From assembly GCA_949372595.1 (NCBI GenBank), contig CASIAN010000006.1:124001-188000 (forward strand): a DNA stretch of 64,000 nt, written 5' to 3'. The position numbers and the translations under genes are program-made. The notes under the pieces are model-generated. The model worked only from the letters and a program-made list of their open reading frames with translations, made no database searches and was not told the origin of the DNA. Source of the stretch: CPC320 sp002336405. GTDB lineage: Bacteria > Pseudomonadota > Alphaproteobacteria > Rhodobacterales > Rhodobacteraceae. Shown here piece after piece: positions 26,534 through 36,047 of the stretch. Within the stretch, counting starts at the first letter, position 1. Every line of letters starts with the position of its first letter.

Positions 26534-27454
26534 TTGCAATCCACCTTAAAGAGATCAGTCCAATTTACTGGCATAGGCTTGCACTCGGCGTCGTCCGTGA
26601 CTTTGATAATTCATCCAGCCGATGTCGGATTCGGTCTGCAAATCAGGCGGACTGATGTAAAAGATGGTGGATATGGTTTTGCCGCCCATTGGACCTGTGT
26701 GTCCCATTCACCCTTATGCACGCGCTTGGTCAATGATGAAGGTGTGTCGATCTCTACTGTCGAACATGTCATGGCCGCACTCGCGGGATGTGGCGTTCAC
26801 AATGCGTTGATCGAATTGAACGGACCGGAAGCGCCGATTTTAGATGGAAGCGCCGTTCCGTTTGTACAAGAGATTTTAGCCGCCGGTGTACGGCCCCAAA
26901 ACGTGCCGGTCACAGTGTTTAAAGTGCTTAAGACGGTTGAATTCCGTTGTGACAGTGGTTGGGCGCGTCTTGCGCCTGCGGACACTTTGCAAATGGATTT
27001 TCATATTGACTTTGAGGATGCTGCTATTGGCAGTCAAAGTAAAACGCTGAACTTGGCAAATGGTGCATTTGTACGCGAACTGTGCGATAGCCGCACTTTT
27101 TGCCGACAGTCAGATGTTGAAATGATGCGCGCCAATGGTCTTGCACTTGGCGGTACTTTGCATAATGCTGTGGTGGTTGATGGCGAAAGTGTTCTGAACC
27201 CGGGTGGTATGCGGTATAGCGATGAGCCGGTGCGTCATAAAATGTTGGATGCCTTAGGCGACCTTGCTTTGGCAGGTGCGCCAATCATCGGGCACTATAC
27301 CGGCGTTCGCGCCGGTCATGCGATTACGAATAATTTACTTCGGGAATTGTTCACCGTGCCCGGTGCTGTCGAGAAGGTTCAATGCACACCAGCTATGCTG
27401 GCCTGTCTGCCTGGTGTGGGTGTCACCGAGCAGGAAATCCCAAAATCTGCGTGA
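26534..27454 (+). CDS. lpxC: UDP-3-O-acyl-N-acetylglucosamine deacetylase LpxC
   Basis: Zinc-dependent deacetylase catalysing the committed step of lipid A synthesis. I chose a TTG start at 26534 (306 aa, beginning LQSTLKRSVQFTGIGLHS): the family starts here, and GCGAGG lies seven bases upstream. No ATG or GTG in frame gives a family-like N-terminus, and a TTG further upstream (26465) adds 23 unrelated residues. Zinc ligands are visible as His78 in STVEHVMAAL and His235/Asp239 in HKMLDALGD. The catalytic His is near GHYTGVRAGHAI. Its position after ftsZ is typical. Confidence 0.94.
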   Translation: MQSTLKRSVQFTGIGLHSASSVTLIIHPADVGFGLQIRRTDVKDGGYGFAAHWTCVSHSPLCTRLVNDEGVSISTVEHVMAALAGCGVHNALIELNGPEAPILDGSAVPFVQEILAAGVRPQNVPVTVFKVLKTVEFRCDSGWARLAPADTLQMDFHIDFEDAAIGSQSKTLNLANGAFVRELCDSRTFCRQSDVEMMRANGLALGGTLHNAVVVDGESVLNPGGMRYSDEPVRHKMLDALGDLALAGAPIIGHYTGVRAGHAITNNLLRELFTVPGAVEKVQCTPAMLACLPGVGVTEQEIPKSA

Positions 27455-27556
27455 ATTCAGTCGCAATTTTTCCTATGAACTTTTGCACCGTAATTATCTA
27501 TGCTAAAGCACAAAACAAGCGCATAGATTGGCGTGTTTAGGATGGGGTGAATCGGC

Positions 27557-28417
27557 ATGGACGAACGCAGTGCACGAGGCCGGATGATCGGCATTGGTCT
27601 CGCTTTGTGTGTGCTAATGGGGTGTGATGGCGCATCGAATAAAAAAGGTGATCTTGGGATCAACGGTCTCCCGATTGAAAAATTTTCTGCTCTGCAAATT
27701 TATACCCGTGGCGAATTCGAATTAGAGAGTGCGCGCCCCAAGAAAGCGGCTAAATATTTTGCACAAATCGAAAGATTATACCCCTATTCTGAATGGGCTA
27801 AACGCGCCCTGATGATGCAGGCCTTTGCCCATCATCAGGCCAAAGAATATGATTTTAGTCGAGCAGTCGCTCAGAGGTTTATCGATTTTTACCCTGCAGA
27901 TGATGACGCAGCCTATGCACAGTTTCTTCTGGCTCTTAGCTATTATGACCAAATTGATGATGTCGGTCGCGACCAGCAATTGACGTATCAAGCCCTGCAG
28001 GAATTGCGCACATTGATCGAACGCTATCCCGAGAGCGAATATGCGCGCTCGGCGATTTTGAAGTTTGACCTTGCCTTTGATAATTTGGCGGCTAAAGAAA
28101 TGGAAGTCGGGCGCTATTATCTCAAGCGTGGGCATTTTTCGGCTGCGATCAACCGGTTCCGTGTGGTGATCGAAGACTTCCAAACCTCGACCTTTACTGC
28201 CGAGGCTCTGCACCGGTTGGTTGAGGCGTATTTGTCGCTGGGCCTGACAGATGAGGCGCAGACAGCGGGAGCAATCTTGGGCCATAACTATGTCGGAAGC
28301 GATTGGTATCTTGAAAGCTACAACCTGCTGACTGAGCGCGATTTGGAAATGGAGCCGTCTGGTGACGGTTGGCTGCGCAAAACCTACCGCCAAGTCATTC
28401 AGGGTGGCTGGCTTTAA
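27557..28417 (+). CDS. bamD: outer membrane assembly lipoprotein BamD
   Basis: Essential lipoprotein of the BAM complex that folds outer-membrane proteins. The 286-aa precursor has a basic N-terminus, a hydrophobic signal segment and a lipobox LMGC, so Cys23 would be lipidated. The mature part is made of TPR-like repeats; FELESARPKKAAKYFAQIE, YPYSEWAKRALMMQAFAHH and YLKRGHFSAAINRF are typical of the YfiO/BamD family. It lies between lpxC and recN in the same orientation, 27 bases before recN. Confidence 0.95.
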   Translation: MDERSARGRMIGIGLALCVLMGCDGASNKKGDLGINGLPIEKFSALQIYTRGEFELESARPKKAAKYFAQIERLYPYSEWAKRALMMQAFAHHQAKEYDFSRAVAQRFIDFYPADDDAAYAQFLLALSYYDQIDDVGRDQQLTYQALQELRTLIERYPESEYARSAILKFDLAFDNLAAKEMEVGRYYLKRGHFSAAINRFRVVIEDFQTSTFTAEALHRLVEAYLSLGLTDEAQTAGAILGHNYVGSDWYLESYNLLTERDLEMEPSGDGWLRKTYRQVIQGGWL

Positions 28418-28444
28418 GCTGTAAAATGAGAGAGAGACCAGGCA

Positions 28445-30094
28445 ATGCTTAAGGCGCTTGATATCCGCGATATGCTGATTATCGACCGGTTGGAGGTGAG
28501 TTTTCAGCCGGGTTTAAACGTGCTGACCGGTGAAACTGGCGCAGGAAAATCGATATTGTTGGATGCGCTTGGCTTTGTTTTAGGCTGGCGAGGGCGGGCC
28601 GAGTTGGTGCGCCAAGGCGCCGAACAAGGCGAGGTTGTAGCAGTATTTGAACTGCCAAAACAGCATCCGGTACACGCTGTTTTGGCCGATATCGGCGTGC
28701 CTGCTGGAGATGAGTTAATTCTGCGCCGGATCAACAGTAAAGAGGGACGTAAGACCGCTTGGGTGAACGATCGTCGATGCTCGGGCGAGGCGTTACGGGC
28801 GCTGTCTGAGCATCTGGTCGAACTGCACGGGCAGCATGACGACCGGGGATTACTGAACGCCCGCGGGCATCGGACTTTATTGGATGAATATGGCGGCCAT
28901 CAGCGATTTCTAAAGGCGACAAAAGCGGCTTTTTCAGCCTGTTCTCTGGCGCGTTCAAATCTTGCAAAAGCCCTGTCTGAGGCGGCACTTATTCGCGAAG
29001 AAGAAGATTTTTTACGCCATGCTCTCAAGGAATTAGAGGCTTTGGCCACAGAGCCGGGCGAAGAGGCCGAACTGGATGCAAAACGGCGTATGATGCAGGC
29101 GTCTGAACGCATTCGAGATGATGTGAGGCGGGCCCATTCGGTGCTCGTTAAAGACGGTGCAGAGGGACAGATCACCGACGCCGTGCAGTGGTTGAATGGC
29201 ACAGCCGACGGTGCTGAGGGGCGCTTGGATGGAGCACTGGCTGGGCTTTCTCGGGCATTGACAGAGCTGGACGGTGCGGTGCAGCAGATCGAAGCGAGCC
29301 TCGATGAGATGGCCTTCAATCCCTCTGACCTTGAGGATGCTGAAGAACGACTGTTTGCGATACGTGGACTGGCGCGTAAGCATCAGGTTTCACCGGATGC
29401 TGTGCCGCAGTTGGCGCAGGATCTGCGCACAAAGCTAGACCGGTTGGATCAGAGTGATGCAGATTTGGCCGACTTGCGGGCTGTAGTGAGCGCGGCTGAG
29501 GCGGCCTATGAGGCGGCCGCTCACCGTTTGACACAGGCGCGGAAAACGGCTGCGGTGACGCTTGATCAGGCGGTCATGGCCGAGCTTGCACCGCTGAAAA
29601 TGGATCGGGCAGTCTTTACCACCGGGGTTGCAATGGCGACAGCTGATGGTGCAGAGGGGCGCGATGTTGTGGCCTTTGAGGTGGCGACCAACCCAGGTGC
29701 CCCATCTGGTCCTTTGGCCAAGATTGCCTCAGGGGGAGAATTGAGCCGGTTTTTACTGGCGCTCAAGGTCTGTCTGTCGGAAGCCGATGGCGGGCGAACG
29801 ATAATTTTCGATGAAATTGACCGCGGGGTGGGCGGTGCCACAGCAGATGCCGTTGGCCGCCGTCTGAGCGATCTGGCGCAGCAGGGACAAGTGTTGGTGG
29901 TGACCCACTCGCCACAGGTCGCCGCCTTGGGCCAGCACCATTGGCGGGTTGAAAAACATGTTGTTCAAGATGTGACAACCTCAACCGTTGTGGCCCTTGA
30001 TGATGCGGCGCGCATTGATGAGATCGCACGCATGCTATCAGGCGATACCATCACAGATGAGGCGCGTGCAGCCGCTCAAGCACTGCTGCCATAG
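28445..30094 (+). CDS. recN: DNA repair protein RecN
   Basis: SMC-like ATPase acting in recombinational repair of double-strand breaks. The 549-aa protein has an N-terminal Walker A GETGAGKS at residues 29-36, a coiled-coil middle with many Ala, Glu and Leu, and a C-terminal ABC signature ASGGELSRFLLAL followed by Walker B IIFDEIDRG around residues 453-461. An RRINSKEGRKTAWVNDR segment typical of RecN is present. Start ATG at 28445 has an AGAGAGACCAGGCA leader. It is the last plus-strand gene of the dcw extension. Confidence 0.95.
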   Translation: MLKALDIRDMLIIDRLEVSFQPGLNVLTGETGAGKSILLDALGFVLGWRGRAELVRQGAEQGEVVAVFELPKQHPVHAVLADIGVPAGDELILRRINSKEGRKTAWVNDRRCSGEALRALSEHLVELHGQHDDRGLLNARGHRTLLDEYGGHQRFLKATKAAFSACSLARSNLAKALSEAALIREEEDFLRHALKELEALATEPGEEAELDAKRRMMQASERIRDDVRRAHSVLVKDGAEGQITDAVQWLNGTADGAEGRLDGALAGLSRALTELDGAVQQIEASLDEMAFNPSDLEDAEERLFAIRGLARKHQVSPDAVPQLAQDLRTKLDRLDQSDADLADLRAVVSAAEAAYEAAAHRLTQARKTAAVTLDQAVMAELAPLKMDRAVFTTGVAMATADGAEGRDVVAFEVATNPGAPSGPLAKIASGGELSRFLLALKVCLSEADGGRTIIFDEIDRGVGGATADAVGRRLSDLAQQGQVLVVTHSPQVAALGQHHWRVEKHVVQDVTTSTVVALDDAARIDEIARMLSGDTITDEARAAAQALLP

Positions 30095-30123
30095 GGCTAA
30101 ATCTGCACATTTGGCTGACCCCG

Positions 30124-30145
30124 CGCCCAGCGTAAGGGCGGTTTT
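30124..30145. terminator. possible terminator between convergent recN and FAD-linked oxidase genes
   Basis: CGCCC (30124-30128) pairs with GGGCG (30136-30140) around a 7-base loop and is followed by GTTTT. The stem is only five pairs, so the call is weak, but the position, between two convergent stop codons, is right. Confidence 0.35.
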
Positions 30146-30170
30146 GACGTCGGGGTGGTTTTGGAAATGC

Positions 30171-31541
30171 TCAGTTTTGCCGCAGCAATTTACCGGGGTT
30201 CATGATGTCCTGCGGATCCAATGCGCGTTTTATGTTGCTCATCAGTGTCCAGCCGTGACCGTGTTCTCGGGCCATATAGTCTAGCTTTCCAATCCCGATG
30301 CCATGCTCTCCGGTCGCAGTGCCGCCCATTTCAAGCGCGCGGGTGACCATGCGTTCAGAGAGATTTTTGGCGGTTTTCAAGTCGTCGGGCTTGTCCGGGT
30401 CGATCATCAGGATGGCATGGAAATTCCCGTCCCCTACATGACCCATGATGGGTCCGGCAATGCCTGATTGGTTAATTTCGGCGCTGGTCTGTTCCACTGC
30501 GTTGGCTAGTTTTGAAATCGGAACACATATATCTGTCACCATAGCCCCCGCCCCCGGGTGGCATGCCAAAACAGCATAATACGCAGTGTGGCGCATTTTC
30601 CAAAGCGCGCTGCGGTCTTCGGCCTGAGTGGCCCATTTGAAATCATGTGCGTCATGCTCGGCCACGATTAAACCAAAGGTTTCTGACTGCTCGGCAACCC
30701 CGGCCTCTGAACCGTGAAACTCAACCAAAAGATGCGGCAGTTCTGGCAGGCCGGCGTCAGAATATTGATTGACCGCCGCGACGGTTGCGGCGTCGATAAA
30801 CTCGATCCGCGCCATCGGCAGACCCATCTGGATGGTGTCTATGACTGCAGCCACCGCTTGGTTGATGGTGTCGAAACTGCACACGCCGGCCGAGATGGCT
30901 TCGGGTTGGCCTTGCAGGCGCAGGGTCAGTTCGGTAATCAACCCCAGCGTGCCTTCTGAGCCAACAAATAAACCGGTCAAATCATAGCCTGAAGCGGTTT
31001 TGCGGGCCTCGGTGCCGGTGCGCACCACCGCGCCGTCGGCCATCACAACTTCGAGGCCGAGCACATTGTCGCGCATCGTGCCATAGCGCACCGCAGTGGT
31101 GCCGCTGGCCCGGGTGGCCGCCATACCACCAAGTGATGCGTTGGCACCGGGATCGACAGGAAAAAACAGTCCGGTGGCGCGCAATTCTTCATTCAGCGCC
31201 TCGCGCGTCACCCCCGGTTGGATGCGCACAGTCATATCTTGCGGTGAAACCTCAAGCACTGCGGCCATACGCGAAAAATCCACAGTGACGCCACCACGCA
31301 CCGCCAGAGTGTGCCCCTCAAGCGACGTGCCGGTGCCCCAACCGATCATCGGGCAATTATGTTGGTGGCAAATCTCGACTATGGCGCGCACCTCATCGGT
31401 TGAGGTGGGATAGGCGACGGCATCGGGTGGCGTGGTGGTGAAATGGCTTTCGGATTGACCGTGAAGGTTGCGGTCCGAGGTTGACTGGTTCAGGCGGTCT
31501 CCTAAAAGCGTCTGCAAAGCAGCTATTGCATCTGAGATCAT
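30171..31541 (-). CDS. FAD-linked oxidase, D-lactate dehydrogenase/glycolate oxidase GlcD family
   Basis: FAD-dependent 2-hydroxy-acid dehydrogenase. The start ATG at 31541 (456 aa, MISDAIAALQTLLGDR) has an AAAGGAG element about ten bases upstream; a longer frame would add 25 residues without similarity. The N-terminal PCMH-type FAD domain shows GWGTGTSLEGHTLA and PVDPGANASLGGMAATRASG; the C-terminal oxidase domain shows MGHVGDGNFHAIL and GGTATGEHGIGIGK. Eukaryotic D-lactate dehydrogenase (cytochrome) and bacterial Dld2 share this layout. Substrate, D-lactate or glycolate, cannot be told; no GlcE or GlcF follows it. Confidence 0.88.
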   Translation of the reverse strand: MISDAIAALQTLLGDRLNQSTSDRNLHGQSESHFTTTPPDAVAYPTSTDEVRAIVEICHQHNCPMIGWGTGTSLEGHTLAVRGGVTVDFSRMAAVLEVSPQDMTVRIQPGVTREALNEELRATGLFFPVDPGANASLGGMAATRASGTTAVRYGTMRDNVLGLEVVMADGAVVRTGTEARKTASGYDLTGLFVGSEGTLGLITELTLRLQGQPEAISAGVCSFDTINQAVAAVIDTIQMGLPMARIEFIDAATVAAVNQYSDAGLPELPHLLVEFHGSEAGVAEQSETFGLIVAEHDAHDFKWATQAEDRSALWKMRHTAYYAVLACHPGAGAMVTDICVPISKLANAVEQTSAEINQSGIAGPIMGHVGDGNFHAILMIDPDKPDDLKTAKNLSERMVTRALEMGGTATGEHGIGIGKLDYMAREHGHGWTLMSNIKRALDPQDIMNPGKLLRQN

Positions 31542-31826
31542 CTTATGGCGCTCCTTTTTGGCATAGCTTAAACAGATCACAGATCGGATGAAAGTGACAA
31601 AGCTATGTGAACGCAATGGTTTGATCGGTTTCTGCGGCGATTACCGCTTGCGTACCAAGTGGTTTTTCAAGACCAGTCTGCCTGATTTTGCCCATGACGG
31701 CGTCGCTGGCAGAGCGCTGCTAATCGTAGGCTAAGCGCTGAAGCTGTGCCAAGTTTATAACGTGAAAAAACTGACTGGTTTACACATTTCAGGTATATTC
31801 AAACGCGCAAAGCCAGGTCTCTTTTA

Positions 31827-32171
31827 TCAAATTTGTTCAACAGTCACCTGGTCAGAGGTATGAAACGTCAAATGGTCTTTGATGGCTGCCAAAGCTGCCG
31901 TTGGGTTGGCATAACCCGAGGCCACATTTGAAAGTTTAGTGCTCTTGGTGATGATCGATAGATAATGTGCAGTGCCTTTATGGTCGCAATGGGTGGTATG
32001 ATCACTGGGTTCCAGAAACGCCATGGCGATGTCACTGTATGGAAAATAGATTTGTGTTGGCGCGTTCGGCTCTGTCAGTTCAAGGGCTTTGGTGCTTTCT
32101 GCAAGAACCGCTCCACCAGCGCGCAGGGTCCATGTGCCACCGGCTTTGCGCAGTGTTATGGTATGATCCAT
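31827..32171 (-). CDS. DUF427 domain protein
   Basis: A 114-aa protein of the DUF427 family. Signature segments are VLAESTKALELTE, YFPYSDIAMAFLEPSDHTTHC and CDHKGTAHYLSI, which carry the conserved Pro-Ser/His/Cys positions of the family. A strong AGGAAAGGAC element precedes the ATG at 32171. The biochemical function is not known; the fold is a small beta barrel. It lies upstream of nothing obvious in the same direction for 285 bases, and 56 bases after the aminopeptidase gene start region on the same strand. Confidence 0.88.
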   Translation of the reverse strand: MDHTITLRKAGGTWTLRAGGAVLAESTKALELTEPNAPTQIYFPYSDIAMAFLEPSDHTTHCDHKGTAHYLSIITKSTKLSNVASGYANPTAALAAIKDHLTFHTSDQVTVEQI

Positions 32172-32227
32172 CCCGTGTCCTTTCCTGTCTGGTATTATTC
32201 TTTACATAAATATGTAACAGGCTTGCC

Positions 32228-34018
32228 TTAAATTTCGGCACAAGCCGCCTGCATCCAATGCTGTGCGGCAGGGCTTAGACCAGCTGCGACTTGGTCATAG
32301 CAGGTTTGATGATAGATGTTAAGCCATGCCCGTTCCTGCGCAGAAAGCAGATCGAGATCAATCAAATTCCGGTCAATCGGTACCCATGTCAGGGTTTGAA
32401 AAGTCAACATGTCTGGTACGGTCTGGCTGGGCAATCGCGCGGCCTCGCGCACCACAATCAGGTTTTCAATTCGGATACCAAAGGCGTCTTCTTTATAGAA
32501 ACCGGGTTCATTTGACAAAATCATACCGGGCTTTAAAACCTGCCCAGAGGCACGTGACAGACGCTGTGGTCCTTCGTGTACGCTGAGAAAACTGCCAACG
32601 CCATGCCCGGTACCATGGGGATAATCCTGTCCTGCCATCCACAGGGGTTGGCGCGCCGCCAGGTCCAGATCACGCCCGCGCAATCCCGCGGGCCAGCGGA
32701 TGCGCGACATCGCAATCATCCCTTGCAGCACCCGCGTAAAGGCGGATTTTTCAGCGTTACCGACGTCTCCCATGGCCACGGTGCGGGTGATGTCCGTGGT
32801 GCCGTCAAGGTATTGACCACCGCTGTCAATCAACAACAGATCACCGGGTTTAACCGCGCGGTTGCTGTCTTCAGTGACGCGATAATGGATAATAGCGCCA
32901 TTTGGGCCAGCGCCGCAGATGGTATCAAAACTGATATCTTTCAGGGCACCTGTTGCCTGGCGAAACCCTTCAAGCGCGCGCACTACATCAATTTCGGACA
33001 GTGTATCTGCGGGCTGCGCATCCAGCCAGGCCAGAAATTCGCACATTGCGCCTGCATCGCGCAGATGGGCGGTGATTGTGCCGGCAATTTCGACCGAGTT
33101 TTTACAGGCTTTTGGCAATACGCAGGGGTCTGGGCCATAACTCAGGCTGCAACCGGCGTCCTGCAACAGACTTTCAATGGCGCTGGGACATGAGGTGGGA
33201 TCGACCCGCACCACGCCGGACAATGCCGAAAGCGCACCGATCATTTTTGCCGGGGCGGCTATGGTGATACCTGCATCCAGCGTCAGCTGTGCTGTTGCCG
33301 AAGGCTCAATAAACAGCTGCACCGCACCAGTTTTGTGCAGCACGGCAAAACACAGCGCGACAGGAACCCGTGGGATGTCGGTGCCGCGAATGTTCAGCAA
33401 CCATGCGATACTATCGGTCTGACTTAGAAACACGCTGTCGTGGCCGGCCTGCGCAAGTTCCGCGCCACAGCGTGTGCGTTTTAATCTGGCGCTTTCGCCG
33501 GCATGCTCCACCGGATATGCGCTGACAGCCCGGTTGGGCAACTGGGGCTGGTCACCCCATATGCGGTCAATCAGATTATGCGATACTGCGGCAAGTTCAA
33601 TGTGACCGGCAAGCTTGTCTGACAGATTTTGCAGCTCTGAAATTGTATGTAACCAGGGATCAAACCCTATTTTACCTCCCTGCGGCAGCTGCGCCAACAG
33701 CCAGTCTGAGAGGTCTGTTTCGGGCCAGTTTACGGGGCTAAAACATCCGTCCACCTGTTGTTTGACCTGTACCCGGTAGCGGCCGTCGACAAACACGCCG
33801 GCGCAATCCATAAGCGCGGCGCAAAATCCGGCCGAGCCGGTAAAGCCGGTCAACCACGCCAGTCTTGCATCCTTTGCTGCGACGTACTCTCCCTGATGGG
33901 CGTCGGCGCGTGGCACCAAAAAGCCGTCCAGCGCCTCGGCGCGTAAGACGTCGCGCAGTTGTGCTAGTCGCCGCGGTCCCTGTGAGCGATCCGAGGGGAT
34001 GTCAAAGGTTTGGAACAT
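32228..34018 (-). CDS. Xaa-Pro aminopeptidase (aminopeptidase P family, M24)
   Basis: Metallopeptidase removing an N-terminal residue before proline. The 596-aa protein has the three-domain plan of the larger aminopeptidase P enzymes: two creatinase-like N-terminal domains, then an M24 pita-bread domain. Metal ligands are recognisable in LLLIDSGGQYLDGTTDITRT, in GTGHGVGSFLSVHEGP and in NEPGFYKEDAFGIRIENL. The start ATG at 34018 follows a CCGGAGGACGC ribosome-binding site. It lies downstream of cobT on the same strand, separated by about 100 bases. Confidence 0.93.
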   Translation of the reverse strand: MFQTFDIPSDRSQGPRRLAQLRDVLRAEALDGFLVPRADAHQGEYVAAKDARLAWLTGFTGSAGFCAALMDCAGVFVDGRYRVQVKQQVDGCFSPVNWPETDLSDWLLAQLPQGGKIGFDPWLHTISELQNLSDKLAGHIELAAVSHNLIDRIWGDQPQLPNRAVSAYPVEHAGESARLKRTRCGAELAQAGHDSVFLSQTDSIAWLLNIRGTDIPRVPVALCFAVLHKTGAVQLFIEPSATAQLTLDAGITIAAPAKMIGALSALSGVVRVDPTSCPSAIESLLQDAGCSLSYGPDPCVLPKACKNSVEIAGTITAHLRDAGAMCEFLAWLDAQPADTLSEIDVVRALEGFRQATGALKDISFDTICGAGPNGAIIHYRVTEDSNRAVKPGDLLLIDSGGQYLDGTTDITRTVAMGDVGNAEKSAFTRVLQGMIAMSRIRWPAGLRGRDLDLAARQPLWMAGQDYPHGTGHGVGSFLSVHEGPQRLSRASGQVLKPGMILSNEPGFYKEDAFGIRIENLIVVREAARLPSQTVPDMLTFQTLTWVPIDRNLIDLDLLSAQERAWLNIYHQTCYDQVAAGLSPAAQHWMQAACAEI

Positions 34019-34120
34019 GATGCGTCCTCCGGTGTTACAATGTTTGGTTCCGTCTGTCTGTGCGGCGTCAGGCGCCTATCGTCTTGGCGCATCAGCTCAA
34101 GCCAAAACCAGTACAGGGTG

Positions 34121-35977
34121 TTAGCGACGGGCTCTATTGCGCGTTCTTGGGTTGCTATCAAACAGGCAGGCCAATTGTTCGGTCATCGCGCCAGCCAATT
34201 GTTCCACGTCGGTGATTGTCACAGCGTGTTCATAATAGCGGGTGACATCATGGCCGATGCCAATCGCAATCAGTTCAACAGCGCGCCTGCGTTCGACCAT
34301 TTCGATCACATCTCGCAGATGCTTTTCCAGATAATTTGCTGGGTTGACAGATAAGGTGCTGTCATCAACTGGGGCGCCATCCGAGATCACCATAAGAATT
34401 TTACGCGCTTCGGGGCGCGCAGTCATCCGTCGGTGCGCCCATTCTAGTGCTTCGCCGTCGATGTTTTCCTTCAGCAGACCCTCTTTCATCATCAGTCCCA
34501 GATTGGGTCTCGCCCGGCGCCAAGGCGCGTCGGCGGATTTATAGATGATGTGGCGCAGATCATTTAATCTGCCGGGTTGTTGCGGGCGACCTTCGTTAAG
34601 CCATGTCTCGCGGCTTTGGCCACCCTTCCACGCCCGGGTGGTAAAGCCGAGAATTTCAACCTTGACGCTGCAGCGTTCTAATGTGCGTGCCAGCACGTCG
34701 GCGCAGATCGCGGCAATGCTGATGGGACGGCCCCGCATCGAGCCGGAATTGTCCAGCAACAGGGTGACACAGGTATCGCGAAACTCGGTGTCTTTTTCCA
34801 CTTTAAACGACAGCGGCGTGGTCGGATTGGCGACAACACGTGCCAAGCGCCCGGCATCAAGAATGCCCTCTTCAAGGTCAAACTCCCAACTGCGGTTCTG
34901 TTGCGCTTGCAAGCGGCGCTGCAGTTTATTGGCCAGCCGGCTGACTGCGCCTTTTAACGGTTCGAGTTGTTGATCCAGATAGTCGCGCAGACGCTCCAAT
35001 TCGGCCGGCTCGGCCAAGTCATCGGCGCGAATCTCTTCGTCGAATTTGGTCTCGTAAACTGCATAGTTTGGATCAGCGTCCGAAATGGGTTGGGGTTGTG
35101 GCGGCTCGATGGGGGCGTCGCCCTCGGGCATATCTGCCTCGTCGCCCAGTTCCTGATCGGCCATTTCATCCATGCTGACTTGCGCTTGGGCGGCATCCTG
35201 CTGGTCTTCTTGGCTGTCTTCGGGGCTGGCGTCTGAGTCTTCTTCCTGACTGTCATCCTGCCCGGTGCTGTCTGGGTCTTCTTCCTCTTGGCCGTCGTCT
35301 TCGCTGTCATCGTCCTGATCATCAAGCTGGTCTGGATCGTCGCCCAACTGGTCGCCATAGCCCAGATCACTGATAATCTGGCGCGCAAACTTTGCAAACT
35401 CGGCCTGATCTTCCAGTTTGCTGTCCAGATTTTTCAGCGTATCACCGGCCTGATTTTCCATAAATTCGCGCCACAGGTTCATCACGTTTTGCGCTCCGGC
35501 GGGCAGGTCGCGGCCGGTTGCCAGATTGCGCACCAAATAGCCTGCGGCGACGGCCAGTGGCGCCTCTTGTGCCGTGCTGATCTGCCCATAGCCCTTGCGG
35601 TCGGCTTCCGCAGAGATTTTTGCGTCAATATTGCCAGCGGTGCCAGGCATATCGCGCGCGCCCATCGCCTCGCAACGCGCGGTTTCCATCGTCTCGTAAA
35701 TGCCACGCGCAGTGTCGCCTTGCGGCACATATCGTTGATGCGTGGCCTCATTGTGATACCGCCGGTGCAGCGCTAACGCGTCGGCGGTGCCGCGCGCGAT
35801 GAGCACCTCGTCGCGGGTCATCCGGCGGCTGACCTGCGGCAGGCGCATGGTATCTCCAGTCAAGCCCGAGGGATCGACTGAGTAGCTGACTGACAACTCG
35901 GGGTCATTGGCCATGACTTTGGTGGCCTCGGCGAGGGCTTTTTTGAACGGATCAGCGGGGTTGTCGGTGCTTTTCAT
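34121..35977 (-). CDS. cobT: cobaltochelatase subunit CobT
   Basis: Subunit of the aerobic CobNST cobaltochelatase, which inserts Co2+ into hydrogenobyrinic acid a,c-diamide for cobalamin synthesis; CobT and CobS form the chaperone-like AAA+ ring. The 618-aa protein has the CobT N-terminal domain, a very acidic stretch around residues 205-300 (long runs of Asp, Glu, Gln and Ser) and a C-terminal von Willebrand A domain with a MIDAS motif DNSGS at 409-413. It lies 70 bases after cobS on the same strand. CobN is not in the window. Confidence 0.94.
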   Translation of the reverse strand: MKSTDNPADPFKKALAEATKVMANDPELSVSYSVDPSGLTGDTMRLPQVSRRMTRDEVLIARGTADALALHRRYHNEATHQRYVPQGDTARGIYETMETARCEAMGARDMPGTAGNIDAKISAEADRKGYGQISTAQEAPLAVAAGYLVRNLATGRDLPAGAQNVMNLWREFMENQAGDTLKNLDSKLEDQAEFAKFARQIISDLGYGDQLGDDPDQLDDQDDDSEDDGQEEEDPDSTGQDDSQEEDSDASPEDSQEDQQDAAQAQVSMDEMADQELGDEADMPEGDAPIEPPQPQPISDADPNYAVYETKFDEEIRADDLAEPAELERLRDYLDQQLEPLKGAVSRLANKLQRRLQAQQNRSWEFDLEEGILDAGRLARVVANPTTPLSFKVEKDTEFRDTCVTLLLDNSGSMRGRPISIAAICADVLARTLERCSVKVEILGFTTRAWKGGQSRETWLNEGRPQQPGRLNDLRHIIYKSADAPWRRARPNLGLMMKEGLLKENIDGEALEWAHRRMTARPEARKILMVISDGAPVDDSTLSVNPANYLEKHLRDVIEMVERRRAVELIAIGIGHDVTRYYEHAVTITDVEQLAGAMTEQLACLFDSNPRTRNRARR

Positions 35978-36047
35978 CAGTTCATTCCACTGTCTTCGGT
36001 CCGGATGTCTGCCCCGGGTTTACCGGGGCAAAGCTGGTATGGTCTGG

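Noticed and set aside
31588..31734. 48-codon plus-strand frame (start MKVTKLCERNG) upstream of the FAD-linked oxidase
   Set aside because: It overlaps the expected promoter region of the divergent gene, has no good ribosome-binding site and no family resemblance. I could not support it as a gene.
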